34,872 nt of DNA from Magnetococcales bacterium DC0425bin3 (GTDB lineage Bacteria > Pseudomonadota > Magnetococcia > Magnetococcales > DC0425bin3). Shown piece by piece: positions 16,866 to 25,228 of the stretch. A program made the translations under genes and the position numbers. The notes beneath the pieces are model-generated. The model made no database searches and had not been told where the DNA came from. It saw only the letters and a program-made list of their open reading frames with translations. Within the stretch, counting starts at the first letter, position 1; each line of letters begins with the position of its first letter. The stretch spans positions 1 to 34,872 of the forward strand of contig PEAP01000022.1 in the NCBI GenBank assembly GCA_002753665.1, in the 5' to 3' direction.

Positions 16866-17636
16866 TCAGGTCCGGTGGCGCAACACCAGCCAGGCACCGA
16901 TGAGAAACATGGGCAGGGTCAGCCATTGGCCCATGGTCAGCCCCAGGGTGAGAAGGCCCAGATGGGCGTCGGGTTCGCGGACGAACTCCACCAGAAAGCG
17001 GCAGGCCCCATAGCCGATGAAGAACACCCCCAGCAGGAAACCGGGCGGTCGGCGGATCCGCCCCAGCCACCAGAGGACCCCCAGCAGGACCAATCCCTCC
17101 AGCAGGGACTCGTAGAGCTGGCTGGGGTGCCGCGGCAGGGGGCCGGCACCGGGAAAGACCATGGCCCAGGGCAGATCGGTGGCGCGGCCCCACAGTTCCC
17201 CGTTGATGAAATTGCCGATGCGGCCCAGAAACAGCCCCAGGGGCACGATGGGAATCACCAGATCGGCCATGGCCAACAGGCTCAACCCCTGGCGGCGGCA
17301 GTAGATGCCGCTGGCCAACAACACCCCGGCCAATCCGCCGTGGAACGACATCCCCCCCTCCCAGACCCGCAGCACCATCAGGGGATCGTGGAACACGAGA
17401 CTGGTCTGGTAGAAGAACACATAGCCCAGCCGCCCGCCCAGCACCACCCCGGCCAGGATCCAGATCAGCAGATCCCCCAGGACCTCGACGCTGACCTCGG
17501 GCATGTGGCGTCGGCCCCGCAGCTTGAGCAGCGGCCAGCCCAGCAGGAAGGAGATGGTATACATCAGGCCATACCAGCGGATGGCCAGGGGACCCACCTG
17601 GACCAGCACCGGATCGAATTGGGGAAAAGTCAGCAC
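16866..17636 (-). CDS. lgt: Prolipoprotein diacylglyceryl transferase
   Basis: The product is 256 residues, the normal length, with about seven membrane segments. It has the catalytic HGG region (FHGGLAG, 98-104) and the Lgt signature GRIGNFINGELWGR (138-151). The enzyme transfers diacylglyceryl from phosphatidylglycerol to the lipobox Cys of prelipoproteins, the first step of lipoprotein maturation; the TolC-like protein in this window has such a lipobox. The start is a GTG at 17636, with GGAGTGA spanning the pheA stop as ribosome binding site. The gap to pheA is 6 bases, so co-transcription is near certain. Confidence 0.96.
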   Translation of the reverse strand: MLTFPQFDPVLVQVGPLAIRWYGLMYTISFLLGWPLLKLRGRRHMPEVSVEVLGDLLIWILAGVVLGGRLGYVFFYQTSLVFHDPLMVLRVWEGGMSFHGGLAGVLLASGIYCRRQGLSLLAMADLVIPIVPLGLFLGRIGNFINGELWGRATDLPWAMVFPGAGPLPRHPSQLYESLLEGLVLLGVLWWLGRIRRPPGFLLGVFFIGYGACRFLVEFVREPDAHLGLLTLGLTMGQWLTLPMFLIGAWLVLRHRT

Positions 17637-17642
17637 GGACGC

Positions 17643-18482
17643 TCACTCCACCGGTTTGGCGGCTTCCGGGTAGCAACCCAGCATTTTCAGGTTGGTGGTG
17701 AAGAAATCCAGTTCCTCCAGGGCGTTCTGCACTGCCGGATCCCCGGGGCGCCCCTGGAAGTCCAGATAGAAATGGTAGGCCCAGTTCCGCCCCAGCACCG
17801 GCCGGGACTCCAGCCGGGTGAGGTTGACGCCGTTGGTGGCGAAACCGCCCAGGCATTTGTAGAGCGCCGCGGGGATGTTGCGCACCTCGAACAGCAGACT
17901 GGTCTTGCAGGCCTGGTCCGGCGGCGGCAGGCGCTCCTGCCGGGCGATGACCAGAAAGCGGGTGGTGTTCATGGCGCTGTCCTGGATGTCGCGTTGCAGC
18001 ACCTTCAGGCCATACAGTTCGGCGCACAGCTCCGACGCCACCGCGGCGGCGGAGCGGGACCCCCGCTCCGCCAGGTCGGCGGCGGCCCCGGCGGTATCGT
18101 AGACCGAATAGCGCACCCACTGGTAGCGCCGCAGAAAGGACCGGCACTGGGCCAGGGCCTGGGGATGGGAATAGACCGCCCGGATCTCCTCCAGATGGGA
18201 GTCTTCGAGTCCCAGCAGGCAGTGGCGCACCCGCAGATAGTATTCGCCGATGATCTGCAACTTGTGGATGGCCAGCAGGTCATAGCAGTCGGTGACCACC
18301 CCGGCCATGCTGTTTTCCACCGGCACCATGCCCAGGGCTGCCCGGCCGTCGTCCACGGAGTCGAACACATCCTCGAAGGATTTCATGGGCAGCAGTTCGA
18401 GTCCGGGCAGGCGTTCCCGGCAGGCCTGTTCGCTGTAGGCGCCACGCATGCCCTGGAAGGCGACGGTCTTGGCAGATTCCAC
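17643..18482 (-). CDS. pheA: Prephenate dehydratase
   Basis: The product is 279 residues, a stand-alone dehydratase without chorismate mutase. The catalytic domain begins TVAFQGMRGAYSEQA and has VPVENSMAG (53-61) and the TTRF catalytic motif (173-176). The C-terminal ACT domain (about 193-270) has the ESRP motif (225-228) that binds phenylalanine for feedback inhibition. It converts prephenate to phenylpyruvate in phenylalanine synthesis. The start is a GTG at 18482; the ribosome binding site is weak. It heads the run with lgt, uvrC and pgsA and is divergent from rsmJ. No Phe-rich leader peptide was seen in the 107-base divergent region. Confidence 0.95.
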   Translation of the reverse strand: MESAKTVAFQGMRGAYSEQACRERLPGLELLPMKSFEDVFDSVDDGRAALGMVPVENSMAGVVTDCYDLLAIHKLQIIGEYYLRVRHCLLGLEDSHLEEIRAVYSHPQALAQCRSFLRRYQWVRYSVYDTAGAAADLAERGSRSAAAVASELCAELYGLKVLQRDIQDSAMNTTRFLVIARQERLPPPDQACKTSLLFEVRNIPAALYKCLGGFATNGVNLTRLESRPVLGRNWAYHFYLDFQGRPGDPAVQNALEELDFFTTNLKMLGCYPEAAKPVE

Positions 18483-18589
18483 GGTGAGTCTCGTTCGGTT
18501 GCTTTCGCACAGCGGGGTTTATCAGGTTATCAGGTTGCTGAAGCAACATCCAGGCCCATCCTGCCTCGCTGCCGGAAGAGGGATGGCCG

Positions 18590-19399
18590 GTGTCTCGGAC
18601 CCAATTTCGGGCTATGCTCGATACCATGGTCGATCCTGACGCCGTGATCCTCACCACCGAGGCCGCCGGGTTGGTTGCCGAGGCCCGACAGGTGGCGCTG
18701 CGCTGGGGCCTGGCCTGGCTGGAACCCGGCTCCGCCCCGCCCCCGCCGCTGCACCTGCGCCTGGCCGACGACGGCCTGAGCCTGTGGGACACCCATCCCC
18801 GGGCGCCTGGACCGCTGCGGGTGGAGTTCGTGGTCGGGGCCATGGGGCATCGTCGCCGCATGGGCATGGGTCGGCGTCAGCCCCTGGCCCGGGCCCTGGG
18901 CTTCAAGAGCGGTTTCCAACCCAAGGTAGTGGACGCCACCGCCGGCCTGGGGCGGGATGCCTTCTTCCTGGCCAGCATCGGCGCCCGGGTGACCCTGCTG
19001 GAACGCCATCCCGTGGTGGCGGCCCTGCTGGAGGACGGCCTGCGCCGGGCGCTGCTGCACCCGGACACCCATCCGGCGGCCCAGCGCCTGACCCTGCGCC
19101 CCGGCGATGCCAAGACCCTGCTGGGCCAATGGCCCCCCGCCGAGCGTCCCCACGCCGTCTACCTGGACCCCATGCATCCGCCCCGGACCAAGTCGGCCCT
19201 GGTCAAGAAGGAGATGCGCCTGTTGCGGACGCTGGTGGGGGACGATGGCGACAGCGCCGACCTGCTGGCCCCGGCCCTGGAGCTGGCGACGGACCGGGTG
19301 GTGGTGAAGCGCCCCGCCGGCGCCGCCCCCTTCGCCGACCGCCCGCCGTCCTTCGCCATTGTGGAACAAACCGTCCGCTTCGATGTCTATCGGCCCTGA
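18590..19399 (+). CDS. rsmJ: 16S rRNA (guanine(1516)-N(2))-methyltransferase
   Basis: The product is 269 residues from the GTG at 18590, or about 8-12 shorter from the ATGs at 18614 or 18626. The SAM-binding motif VVDATAGLGRDAFFLASIG (113-131) and LDPMHPPRTKSALVKKEM (around 183-200) are the RsmJ hallmarks; the DPM[FH]P segment is the catalytic loop. The preceding GHRRRMGMGRRQPLARALG region is also conserved. It methylates G1516 of 16S rRNA, in the decoding region of the small subunit. An AGAGG lies about 9 bases upstream of the GTG. It is divergent from pheA, and hrpA follows after 100 bases on the same strand. Confidence 0.92.
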   Translation: MSRTQFRAMLDTMVDPDAVILTTEAAGLVAEARQVALRWGLAWLEPGSAPPPPLHLRLADDGLSLWDTHPRAPGPLRVEFVVGAMGHRRRMGMGRRQPLARALGFKSGFQPKVVDATAGLGRDAFFLASIGARVTLLERHPVVAALLEDGLRRALLHPDTHPAAQRLTLRPGDAKTLLGQWPPAERPHAVYLDPMHPPRTKSALVKKEMRLLRTLVGDDGDSADLLAPALELATDRVVVKRPAGAAPFADRPPSFAIVEQTVRFDVYRP

Positions 19400-19499
19400 A
19401 TTGCCTCACCCAGCCGAGGGTCAGCCGGAAGCCTTGCCCGGGGAGATCGGGCATGGTAGTCATCGGGAGCCTACCCTCGTAAAAGGCTGACTTGACCCC

Positions 19500-22400
19500 A
19501 TGCGTCTCCCCACCGGCCCGTCCCCCGCCGACCCCATCACCGCCCTGTGGGATCAACTGCCCCGGATGCCTCCAGAACAGCAGCCGCGCCTGAAGGCCCG
19601 GCTGCGGCGGCTGCGCCAGCGGGTGCGGGACGGTCAGCCCGCCGACCGGATGCTGGCCGAACTGAGCGCCGAATTCCACATTGTCCGATCCCGGTGGGAA
19701 TCCCGTTTGGCCCAACGGCCCCGGCCGCGGTTTCCCGAGCAGTTGCCGGTGGCGGCCCGGCGGGAAGAGATCGCCGCCGCCATCCGCGCACATCCGGTGG
19801 TCATTCTGTCCGGCGAGACCGGTTCGGGCAAGACCACCCAACTGCCCAAGATCTGCCTGGAGGCAGGTCGCGGTCTGGAGGGACTCATCGGTCTCACCCA
19901 ACCCCGGCGGCTGGCGGCCCGCAGCATCGCCGCCTACCTGGCCCGGGACCTGGGCGGCGCGGTGGGGGAAGCGGTGGGCTGCAAGGTGCGGTTCAACGAC
20001 CGGGTGGGGCCGGATTGCTGGATCAAGGTGATGACCGACGGCATCCTGCTGGCCGAAACCGGATCGGATCCCCTGCTGCGCGCCTATGACACCCTGATCA
20101 TCGACGAGGCCCATGAGCGCAGTCTCAACATCGACTTCCTGTTGGGTTTTCTCAAAAAACTCCAAGCCAGGCGCCAGGGCCTGAAAATCATCGTCAGTTC
20201 CGCCACTCTGGATACGAAAAAATTCGCATCCCATTTCGACGGAGCGCCCATCATCGACGTGGCCGGACGCACCTGGCCAGTGGAGGTGTTGTACCGGCCG
20301 CCGGCCGCCGAGTCGGACGAAGCGGAACCGGACCTGGAGCGGGCGGTCCTGGCGGCGGTGGACGAACTGACCGCCCAGGAAGCGGGGGGCGACATCCTGG
20401 TATTCCTGCCCGGGGAACGGGACATCCGGGAGCTGGCCAAGAGCCTGGCCGGCCATCATCCGCCCCAGACCCGCATCCTGCCCCTGTATGCCCGCCTGAG
20501 CGCCGCCGAACAGCAGCGCATCTTCGAACCCACCAACCGCCGCACCATCGTGCTGGCCACCAATGTGGCGGAAACCTCCCTCACCGTGCCCGGCATCCGC
20601 TCGGTGGTGGACAGCGGCCTGGCGCGGATCAGCCGTTATTCGGGCCGCGGCGGCATCCAGCGGCTGCCGGTGGAACGGATCAGCCGGGCTTCGGCGGACC
20701 AGCGCATGGGACGCTGCGGACGGCTGTCCGCCGGCCTCTGCATTCGGCTCTACAGCGAAGAAGATTATGCCGCCCGCCCCCTGTTTGCCGAGCCCGAGAT
20801 CCTGCGCAGCTCCCTGGCGGCGGTGATCCTGCGCATGAAGGACCTGAAGCTGGACGCGGTGGAGGACTTCCCCTTCGTGGATCCGCCCCGTCCGGCGGCG
20901 GTGCGGGACGGCCTGCGGCTGTTGGAGGAACTGGGCGCCCTGGACGACCGGGGCGCGCTGACCCCCCGGGGCCGGGAGATGGCCCGCCTGCCCATCGATC
21001 CCCGCCTGGGGCGGATGATCCTGGCGGCCCGGGACCACGATGCCCTGGCGGAGATCCTGGTCATCGCCGCCGCGCTCCAGGTGCGGGATCCCCGGGACGA
21101 CCCACCCGATCGCCAACAGCTCGCCCGCAGCGTCCATGCCCGCCATCGCCATCCGGAATCCGACTTCCTGACCCTGCTGAACCTGTGGCGCTTCATCCAG
21201 GAAGGCCACCGGGAAGCCCAATCGAAACGCCAATTCAGCCGCTTTCTGAAGGAGCATTTTCTCGCACCGGTGCGGGTGCGGGAGTGGGAAGAGGTCCATG
21301 GTCAGTTGACCCGACAGATCAAGGAATCCGGTCAACGCATCAACGAGGTCGCCGCCGACTACGAGGCGATCCACAAGAGCCTGCTGGCGGGCCTGCTGGG
21401 CCATGCGGGGCTGAAGACCGAGGCCCGGGAGTTCACCGGGGTGCGGGACCTGAAATTCCGGCTGTTTCCCGGCTCGGCGCTGTTTCGCAAGCCGCCCCGC
21501 TGGGTGGTGGCGGCGGAACTGGTGGAAACCGGTCGCCTCCATGCCCGCACCTGCGCCCGGGTGGAGCCGGCCTGGATCGAGGATGTGGCCGGCGACCTGT
21601 GCCGACGCAGCCATTTCGAACCACGCTGGGACCGGAAGAAGGGCCGGGTGGTGGCCTGGGAGCGGGTCACGTTTCTGGGGCTGCCCCTGGTGACCAGACG
21701 GGAAGTGGATTACGGTCCGCTGGACCCCTTGGAGAGCCGACGCATTTTCATCCAGTCCGCCCTGGTGGAGGGGCGGCTGCAGACCAGCGCGCCTTTTTTT
21801 CATCACAATCAGCAGTTGCTCCAGGAACTCCGGGACCTGGAACAACGCACCCGGCGCCGCAATCTGTTGGTGGATGATGCGGTTTTGCAGGAATTCTTCG
21901 AAGAACGCATTCCAACATCCATTCATACGGCCCGGGCTTTCGATCATTGGCGCCGCATGATCGAAAAGCAGGACCCCCATCATCTGTTCCTGACCCGGGA
22001 ACAGGTGCTGCAGGAGGCCAGCTCCTGCCCCAATGGCGATGATTTCCCCGGCCATCTGACGGTTCTCGGCGAAGAACTGCCCCTGGAATATCATTTCAAC
22101 CCGGGCGATCAGGGGGACGGCGTCAGCGTCCTCGTGCCCCTGCCGCTGTTGCCCCGCTTGCCGCCGGAGCCCTTCCAGTGGCTGGTGCCGGGGCTGTTGC
22201 GGGCGAAGGTGCTGGCTCTGCTGAAGTCGCTGCCAAAAAGCCTGCGCAAACACCTTGTTCCCATACCCCGGACCGTGGAGCGCTGCCTGGCGACCCCCCT
22301 GGAGGGCCATGCGGTCCTGACCACCGCCCTGGCCGACCGCCTGCAGCGCCTGCTGGGGGTCGTCATCCCCGGAGAGGCCTGGCGCTCGACGCCGCTTCCG

Positions 22401-23417
22401 GCCCATCTGGAGATGAACTTCAAGGTGGTGGAACCCGGCCGGGAGCGTGTCCTGGCCCAGGGGCGGGATCTGACGCTCCTGCAACAGGGGCTGGACCAGC
22501 AGGCCCGCCAGACCCTTCGGGAACGACCGCCCAGCGCCTGGGAACGGGAGGGGCTGACCCGCTGGGATTTCGGCCCCATTCCGGAGCGGCTGGCCCTGAC
22601 CGGCGGGACGGTTCCCGTCCATGGCTATCCGGCGCTCCGGGACGACGGCGCCACGGTGGCGACGGTGCTGGCGGACTCACCCGAAACCGCCCGCCGCCTC
22701 ACCCGGGCGGGTCTGCGGCGCCTGTTTCTGCTCCACATGCCCGAAGAGGTGCGCCAGGCCCGCAAGTCCCTGCCCCTGAGCCGGCAGACCTGCCTGGCCA
22801 ACGCTGCCCTGGGTCCCTGCGCCGCCCTGTACAATGATCTGCTGCTGGCCACCGCCGACCGCCTGTTCCTGGGCCGCACCGGCGATGAGGACCAAGATAT
22901 TCGGAATCCGGACCAATTTCTGGACCGTCTGTCGTCCCGGCGGGATGAATTCCTGGCCGGGGTGGCGCAACAACGGGAGCTGGTGGCGGCGGTATTCTCC
23001 GAACATCACGCCATCAACCAGCTCCTGGAGCCCGCGGTCAAAGGGATCTGGCTGGACATCCATCGTGACATCCGGGAGCAGTTGGATCATCTGGTGTATC
23101 CGGGATTTCTGCTGGCGACCGGTGGCGGTCAGCCATGGCATTATCCCCGCTATTTTCGCGCCATCCGCATCCGTCTGGAGCGCAGCCGCCTGCAACCGGG
23201 CAAGGACCGGGAACGGGCCGCCCAGTTGGCGCCCTTCTGGCTGGCCTGGCGGGAAAAACAGGCCGGCAACGCCCGAAAAGGACGGCACGATCCCGCCCTG
23301 GACCGGTTTCGCTGGCTGTTGGAGGAATTTCGGGTCTCCCTGTTCGCCCAGGAGCTGGGCACCAATACGCCGATCTCCATCCAGCGGCTGCGCAAGGCCT
23401 GGACGGAGATTGATTGA
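19500..23417 (+). CDS. hrpA: ATP-dependent RNA helicase HrpA
   Basis: The product is 1305 residues, matching full-length proteobacterial HrpA. Walker A is GETGSGKTT (105-113), motif Ia TQPRRLAARS follows, motif II is DEAH (202-205) and motif III is SAT (234-236). Motif V/VI include NVAETSLTVPGI and QRMGRCGRLSAGLCIRLY. The helicase core is followed by winged-helix and ratchet regions and then a long C-terminal region (from about 650) typical of HrpA (DUF3418). It unwinds RNA in an NTP-dependent manner and has been linked to mRNA processing and ribosome-collision rescue. The ATG at 19500 has a weak ribosome binding site. No frameshift is seen in the full length. Confidence 0.96.
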   Translation: MRLPTGPSPADPITALWDQLPRMPPEQQPRLKARLRRLRQRVRDGQPADRMLAELSAEFHIVRSRWESRLAQRPRPRFPEQLPVAARREEIAAAIRAHPVVILSGETGSGKTTQLPKICLEAGRGLEGLIGLTQPRRLAARSIAAYLARDLGGAVGEAVGCKVRFNDRVGPDCWIKVMTDGILLAETGSDPLLRAYDTLIIDEAHERSLNIDFLLGFLKKLQARRQGLKIIVSSATLDTKKFASHFDGAPIIDVAGRTWPVEVLYRPPAAESDEAEPDLERAVLAAVDELTAQEAGGDILVFLPGERDIRELAKSLAGHHPPQTRILPLYARLSAAEQQRIFEPTNRRTIVLATNVAETSLTVPGIRSVVDSGLARISRYSGRGGIQRLPVERISRASADQRMGRCGRLSAGLCIRLYSEEDYAARPLFAEPEILRSSLAAVILRMKDLKLDAVEDFPFVDPPRPAAVRDGLRLLEELGALDDRGALTPRGREMARLPIDPRLGRMILAARDHDALAEILVIAAALQVRDPRDDPPDRQQLARSVHARHRHPESDFLTLLNLWRFIQEGHREAQSKRQFSRFLKEHFLAPVRVREWEEVHGQLTRQIKESGQRINEVAADYEAIHKSLLAGLLGHAGLKTEAREFTGVRDLKFRLFPGSALFRKPPRWVVAAELVETGRLHARTCARVEPAWIEDVAGDLCRRSHFEPRWDRKKGRVVAWERVTFLGLPLVTRREVDYGPLDPLESRRIFIQSALVEGRLQTSAPFFHHNQQLLQELRDLEQRTRRRNLLVDDAVLQEFFEERIPTSIHTARAFDHWRRMIEKQDPHHLFLTREQVLQEASSCPNGDDFPGHLTVLGEELPLEYHFNPGDQGDGVSVLVPLPLLPRLPPEPFQWLVPGLLRAKVLALLKSLPKSLRKHLVPIPRTVERCLATPLEGHAVLTTALADRLQRLLGVVIPGEAWRSTPLPAHLEMNFKVVEPGRERVLAQGRDLTLLQQGLDQQARQTLRERPPSAWEREGLTRWDFGPIPERLALTGGTVPVHGYPALRDDGATVATVLADSPETARRLTRAGLRRLFLLHMPEEVRQARKSLPLSRQTCLANAALGPCAALYNDLLLATADRLFLGRTGDEDQDIRNPDQFLDRLSSRRDEFLAGVAQQRELVAAVFSEHHAINQLLEPAVKGIWLDIHRDIREQLDHLVYPGFLLATGGGQPWHYPRYFRAIRIRLERSRLQPGKDRERAAQLAPFWLAWREKQAGNARKGRHDPALDRFRWLLEEFRVSLFAQELGTNTPISIQRLRKAWTEID

Positions 23418-23918
23418 CTTTCGCCCTGTCCAGGAACGGCAAACCGCAACAAACGACGATTTTTCTCAACTCATCATCAACAATCAACTTTACCATTTTC
23501 GATATCTTGAAACTTGTCTTCGCCCTGCTATTCCATATTTACAAAATGAACCAATTTTCAATGATTGACAACCTGGACAGGATTTCATAGCCTCGTTCAA
23601 ACAAAATATCGACAATATCCTTTGCCAGAGACAATTCGTCGGATCTGGATCGGACAATGGATCGATTCTGGAAAAGTCAGCCGTGGACTTCCGCAACGGT
23701 CTGGTCAGTGATCGATGGCAACAGCAGTGATGGAACCATTCGCTTTTTCCATGATCCAAGTCTCAAGACGACATTCGAACCCGGCGCCCTCCATGTCAGG
23801 AGGAACGACGGTCCGTGAAAATCTGTTGGGTAACGTGGGAGGCTGGAAACCGATTTTTTCCGCTTCTGCAAAAAAAACACTCCAAGGCAAAAATTTCCGG
23901 AGCCATTCGGGCAATGCA

Positions 23919-23927
23919 TGATATACT
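23919..23927 (+). promoter_or_regulatory. Candidate extended -10 promoter for the first Xre gene
   Basis: TGATATACT has the TGn extension followed by TATACT (23922-23927), matching an extended -10 element. No good -35 is seen 17 bases upstream. Transcription from here would give a leader of about 275 bases that includes palindromic copy 2. A TTGACC at about 24015 is a weaker alternative. Confidence 0.4.
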
Positions 23928-24082
23928 GCACTCATTTTCAGCGACCGTCCCCGGACCTGCCGCACCCCGGGAATCATCGATCTGGAAGTCGCCGATCCGG
24001 AAATCATCATCATTGACCGCTGCTTCTCGTGCAATCGATTCGGGGGCTCTTCCCCAAGGGACAGCCCGCATCTCTGACATCA

Positions 24083-24155
24083 ACTTGGATGGACGGGGGA
24101 AGCACCCCTCCACCCTCCACCGATGCAAGCCGCACAGCGACCTTCATCGGTAACG
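24083..24155 (-). repeat. Palindromic repeat, copy 2
   Basis: This copy runs in the opposite orientation to copy 1. It starts TTGGATGGACGGGGGA, continues with CCCCTCCACCCTCCACCGATG and ends ATCGGTAACG. The hairpin half (GATGCAAGCCGC and GCGACCTTCATC) is less perfect than in the 27466 copy, so this copy has decayed. It lies 56 bases upstream of the first Xre regulator, in its probable leader. Confidence 0.8.
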
Positions 24156-24210
24156 ACGACAGAACTTGGACCTCTGGAACCGCTTCTTCTCCAACGGGAG
24201 ACAATACGCC

Positions 24211-24840
24211 ATGTTTGACAACGAACCGCGCCCTCCGGAACAGGACAACCCGGAAGCCACCCCCACCACCCCCCAAACCAACTTTCCGTGGCGCATCCGC
24301 CATTCCCGGGAACAGGCGGGGCTGACCCAGAAAGAACTGGCCGACCGGATCGGCGTCAGCCAGACGGCCATTCACAAACTGGAGAACGGCCGCTCCAAGA
24401 CTTCCCGCAAGACGGTTCCCATCGCCCTGGCCTGTGGCGTGGATCCCGTCTGGCTGGAAACCGGCATGGGCGACCCCGAACCCACCCCGCGGACGCCGCG
24501 TCACCAGAATCATTCCGGACCCCAGTACAGCGTGCGGGAGGAAAGCAATCATCCCAACACCCACCCCGGCATGGGCATGTTCGGCGGGCCGAAACCCCAT
24601 CAGCCGACCTATGTCCAGCAGCCGGTCCATCAACCCCAACCGCAACTCTCCAGCCCGCACATCCCCAGCCCCATCCTGGAAGCCTTCTTTCAATGCCCCA
24701 CGCCCCAGAACCTGGAAACCGTGACTTCCATGTTGAAGGACTATCAGCGGGCCTGGATCGAGGGCCGTTCGCCCCGCAAGAATGACCTGGGCATGTTCCA
24801 GGGACAACCCAATCCCCGGGGCGGCAGCTGGTTCGACTGA
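24211..24840 (+). CDS. Xre-family transcriptional regulator with single CI-like HTH
   Basis: The product is 209 residues. Residues 27-91 form a phage-repressor-type helix-turn-helix: IRHSREQAGLTQKELADRIG then VSQTAIHKLENG, closing with the GVDPVWLETGMG segment typical of CI-like proteins. A Pro/Gln/His-rich linker (92-150) follows. The C-terminus (154-186, with CPTPQNLETV and LKDYQRAWIEGR) matches the C-terminus of the regulator at 25229. There is no LexA/S24 peptidase domain, so SOS self-cleavage is not expected. The ATG at 24211 is preceded by GGGAG. Flanking palindromic structures on both sides could be regulatory targets, but this is speculation. Target genes are unknown. Confidence 0.82.
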   Translation: MFDNEPRPPEQDNPEATPTTPQTNFPWRIRHSREQAGLTQKELADRIGVSQTAIHKLENGRSKTSRKTVPIALACGVDPVWLETGMGDPEPTPRTPRHQNHSGPQYSVREESNHPNTHPGMGMFGGPKPHQPTYVQQPVHQPQPQLSSPHIPSPILEAFFQCPTPQNLETVTSMLKDYQRAWIEGRSPRKNDLGMFQGQPNPRGGSWFD

Positions 24841-24859
24841 TCCGGTCCCCAAATCCGGA

Positions 24860-24928
24860 TTATCGTGAAAGTCGCGTCAGCGGCTTTCATCGGTGGAGGG
24901 TGGAGGGAGACCTCCCCCATCCATCAAG
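24860..24928 (+). repeat. Palindromic repeat, copy 3
   Basis: This copy starts 20 bases after the first Xre stop. It has GTGAAAGTCGC pairing imperfectly with GCGGCTTTCAT, then CGGTGGAGGGTGGAGGGA and CCTCCCCCATCCATCAA. It is in the same orientation as copy 1 and close to the 27466 copy in reverse. It could terminate or stabilise the preceding transcript, but no T-run follows. Confidence 0.82.
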
Positions 24929-24931
24929 GCC

Positions 24932-24964
24932 ACCGCTGGAAGTCGCTCCGCGATTTCCAGCGGT
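24932..24964. repeat. 15-base-pair hairpin related to the palindromic repeat
   Basis: ACCGCTGGAAGTCGC (24932-24946) and GCGATTTCCAGCGGT (24950-24964) pair over 15 positions with one G-T wobble and a 3-base TCC loop. The core GGAAGTCGC-TCC-GCGA equals the hairpin core of the full repeat. The G/A-rich half is absent and replaced by a C/T-rich tract (24969-24985). It is probably a partial copy. Confidence 0.7.
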
Positions 24965-25021
24965 GGTTCTCTCTCCCCTCCCCTTCTTCCTTGTCACGGT
25001 TTTTCCCGTCCGGTCATCGAG

Positions 25022-25067
25022 TTCCCCTCCCCCCGATGGAAAGTCGCGTCGCGACTGGTACGGTAAA
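25022..25067 (-). repeat. Partial palindromic repeat, hairpin half only
   Basis: CCCCGATGGAAAGTCGC, then GT, then CGCGACTGGTACGGTAAA matches the hairpin end of the repeat in reverse orientation, including the terminal GGTAAA. The AGTCGCG/CGCGACT core is perfect, while the outer arms no longer pair well. It lies 26 bases before the -35 box of the second Xre gene. Confidence 0.65.
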
Positions 25068-25092
25068 AGATCACTTCCGGTTCATTTGAGAC

Positions 25093-25121
25093 TTGGCATC
25101 CATGAGACCTGTTGTTACACT
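25093..25121 (+). promoter_or_regulatory. Sigma-70-type promoter of the second Xre gene
   Basis: TTGGCA (25093-25098) and TACACT (25116-25121) are separated by exactly 17 bases. The predicted start near 25128 gives a leader of about 100 bases before the ATG at 25229. This is the best promoter match in the window. The palindromic hairpins just upstream (24932-25067) could influence it. Confidence 0.6.
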
Positions 25122-25228
25122 ACCCATTCGATCGGAGAGGACGCCACATCGGCTGGACAAATCCGGTCAATGACAGAGAAATCAAGCACCCGCATTAATT
25201 TCTGCAATGCCGGAGGAGGACCGTCATC

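Larger units (their letters stand above)
23418..24210. other. 793-base non-coding, AT-richer stretch
   Basis: There is no convincing gene between hrpA and the first Xre regulator. The sequence is clearly richer in A/T than the flanks, with many poly-A/T runs near 23450-23560 and 23860-23900. It holds an extended -10 box near 23919 and palindromic copy 2 at 24083-24155. Short frames on both strands lack ribosome binding sites and recognisable motifs. It may be degenerated transferred DNA or hold an untranslated RNA; neither is proven. Confidence 0.6.

Noticed and set aside
18483-18589. Attenuator leader for pheA
   Set aside because: No short Phe-rich reading frame exists; there is only a short direct repeat (ATCAGGTT twice) and a small GTTGC/GCAAC hairpin.
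19435-19453. TGCCCG-CGGGCA hairpin between rsmJ and hrpA as a terminator
   Set aside because: The stem is only six pairs and no T-run follows on either strand.
19203-22622. Long minus-strand open frame opposite hrpA
   Set aside because: hrpA has all helicase motifs in order on the other strand; the antisense product is low complexity and without known domains.
23760-23800. Possible tRNA T-arm (GGGTTCGAATG on the minus strand)
   Set aside because: The flanking bases do not form a T-stem or an acceptor stem, and no anticodon arm is present upstream.
24166-24210. Upstream in-frame TTG start for the first Xre regulator
   Set aside because: The ATG at 24211 has a GGGAG ribosome binding site at a good distance; the extension shows no conserved features.
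24860-25067. CRISPR-like array
   Set aside because: The repeated units differ in length, orientation and spacing and are hairpins of a dispersed family; no cas gene is nearby.
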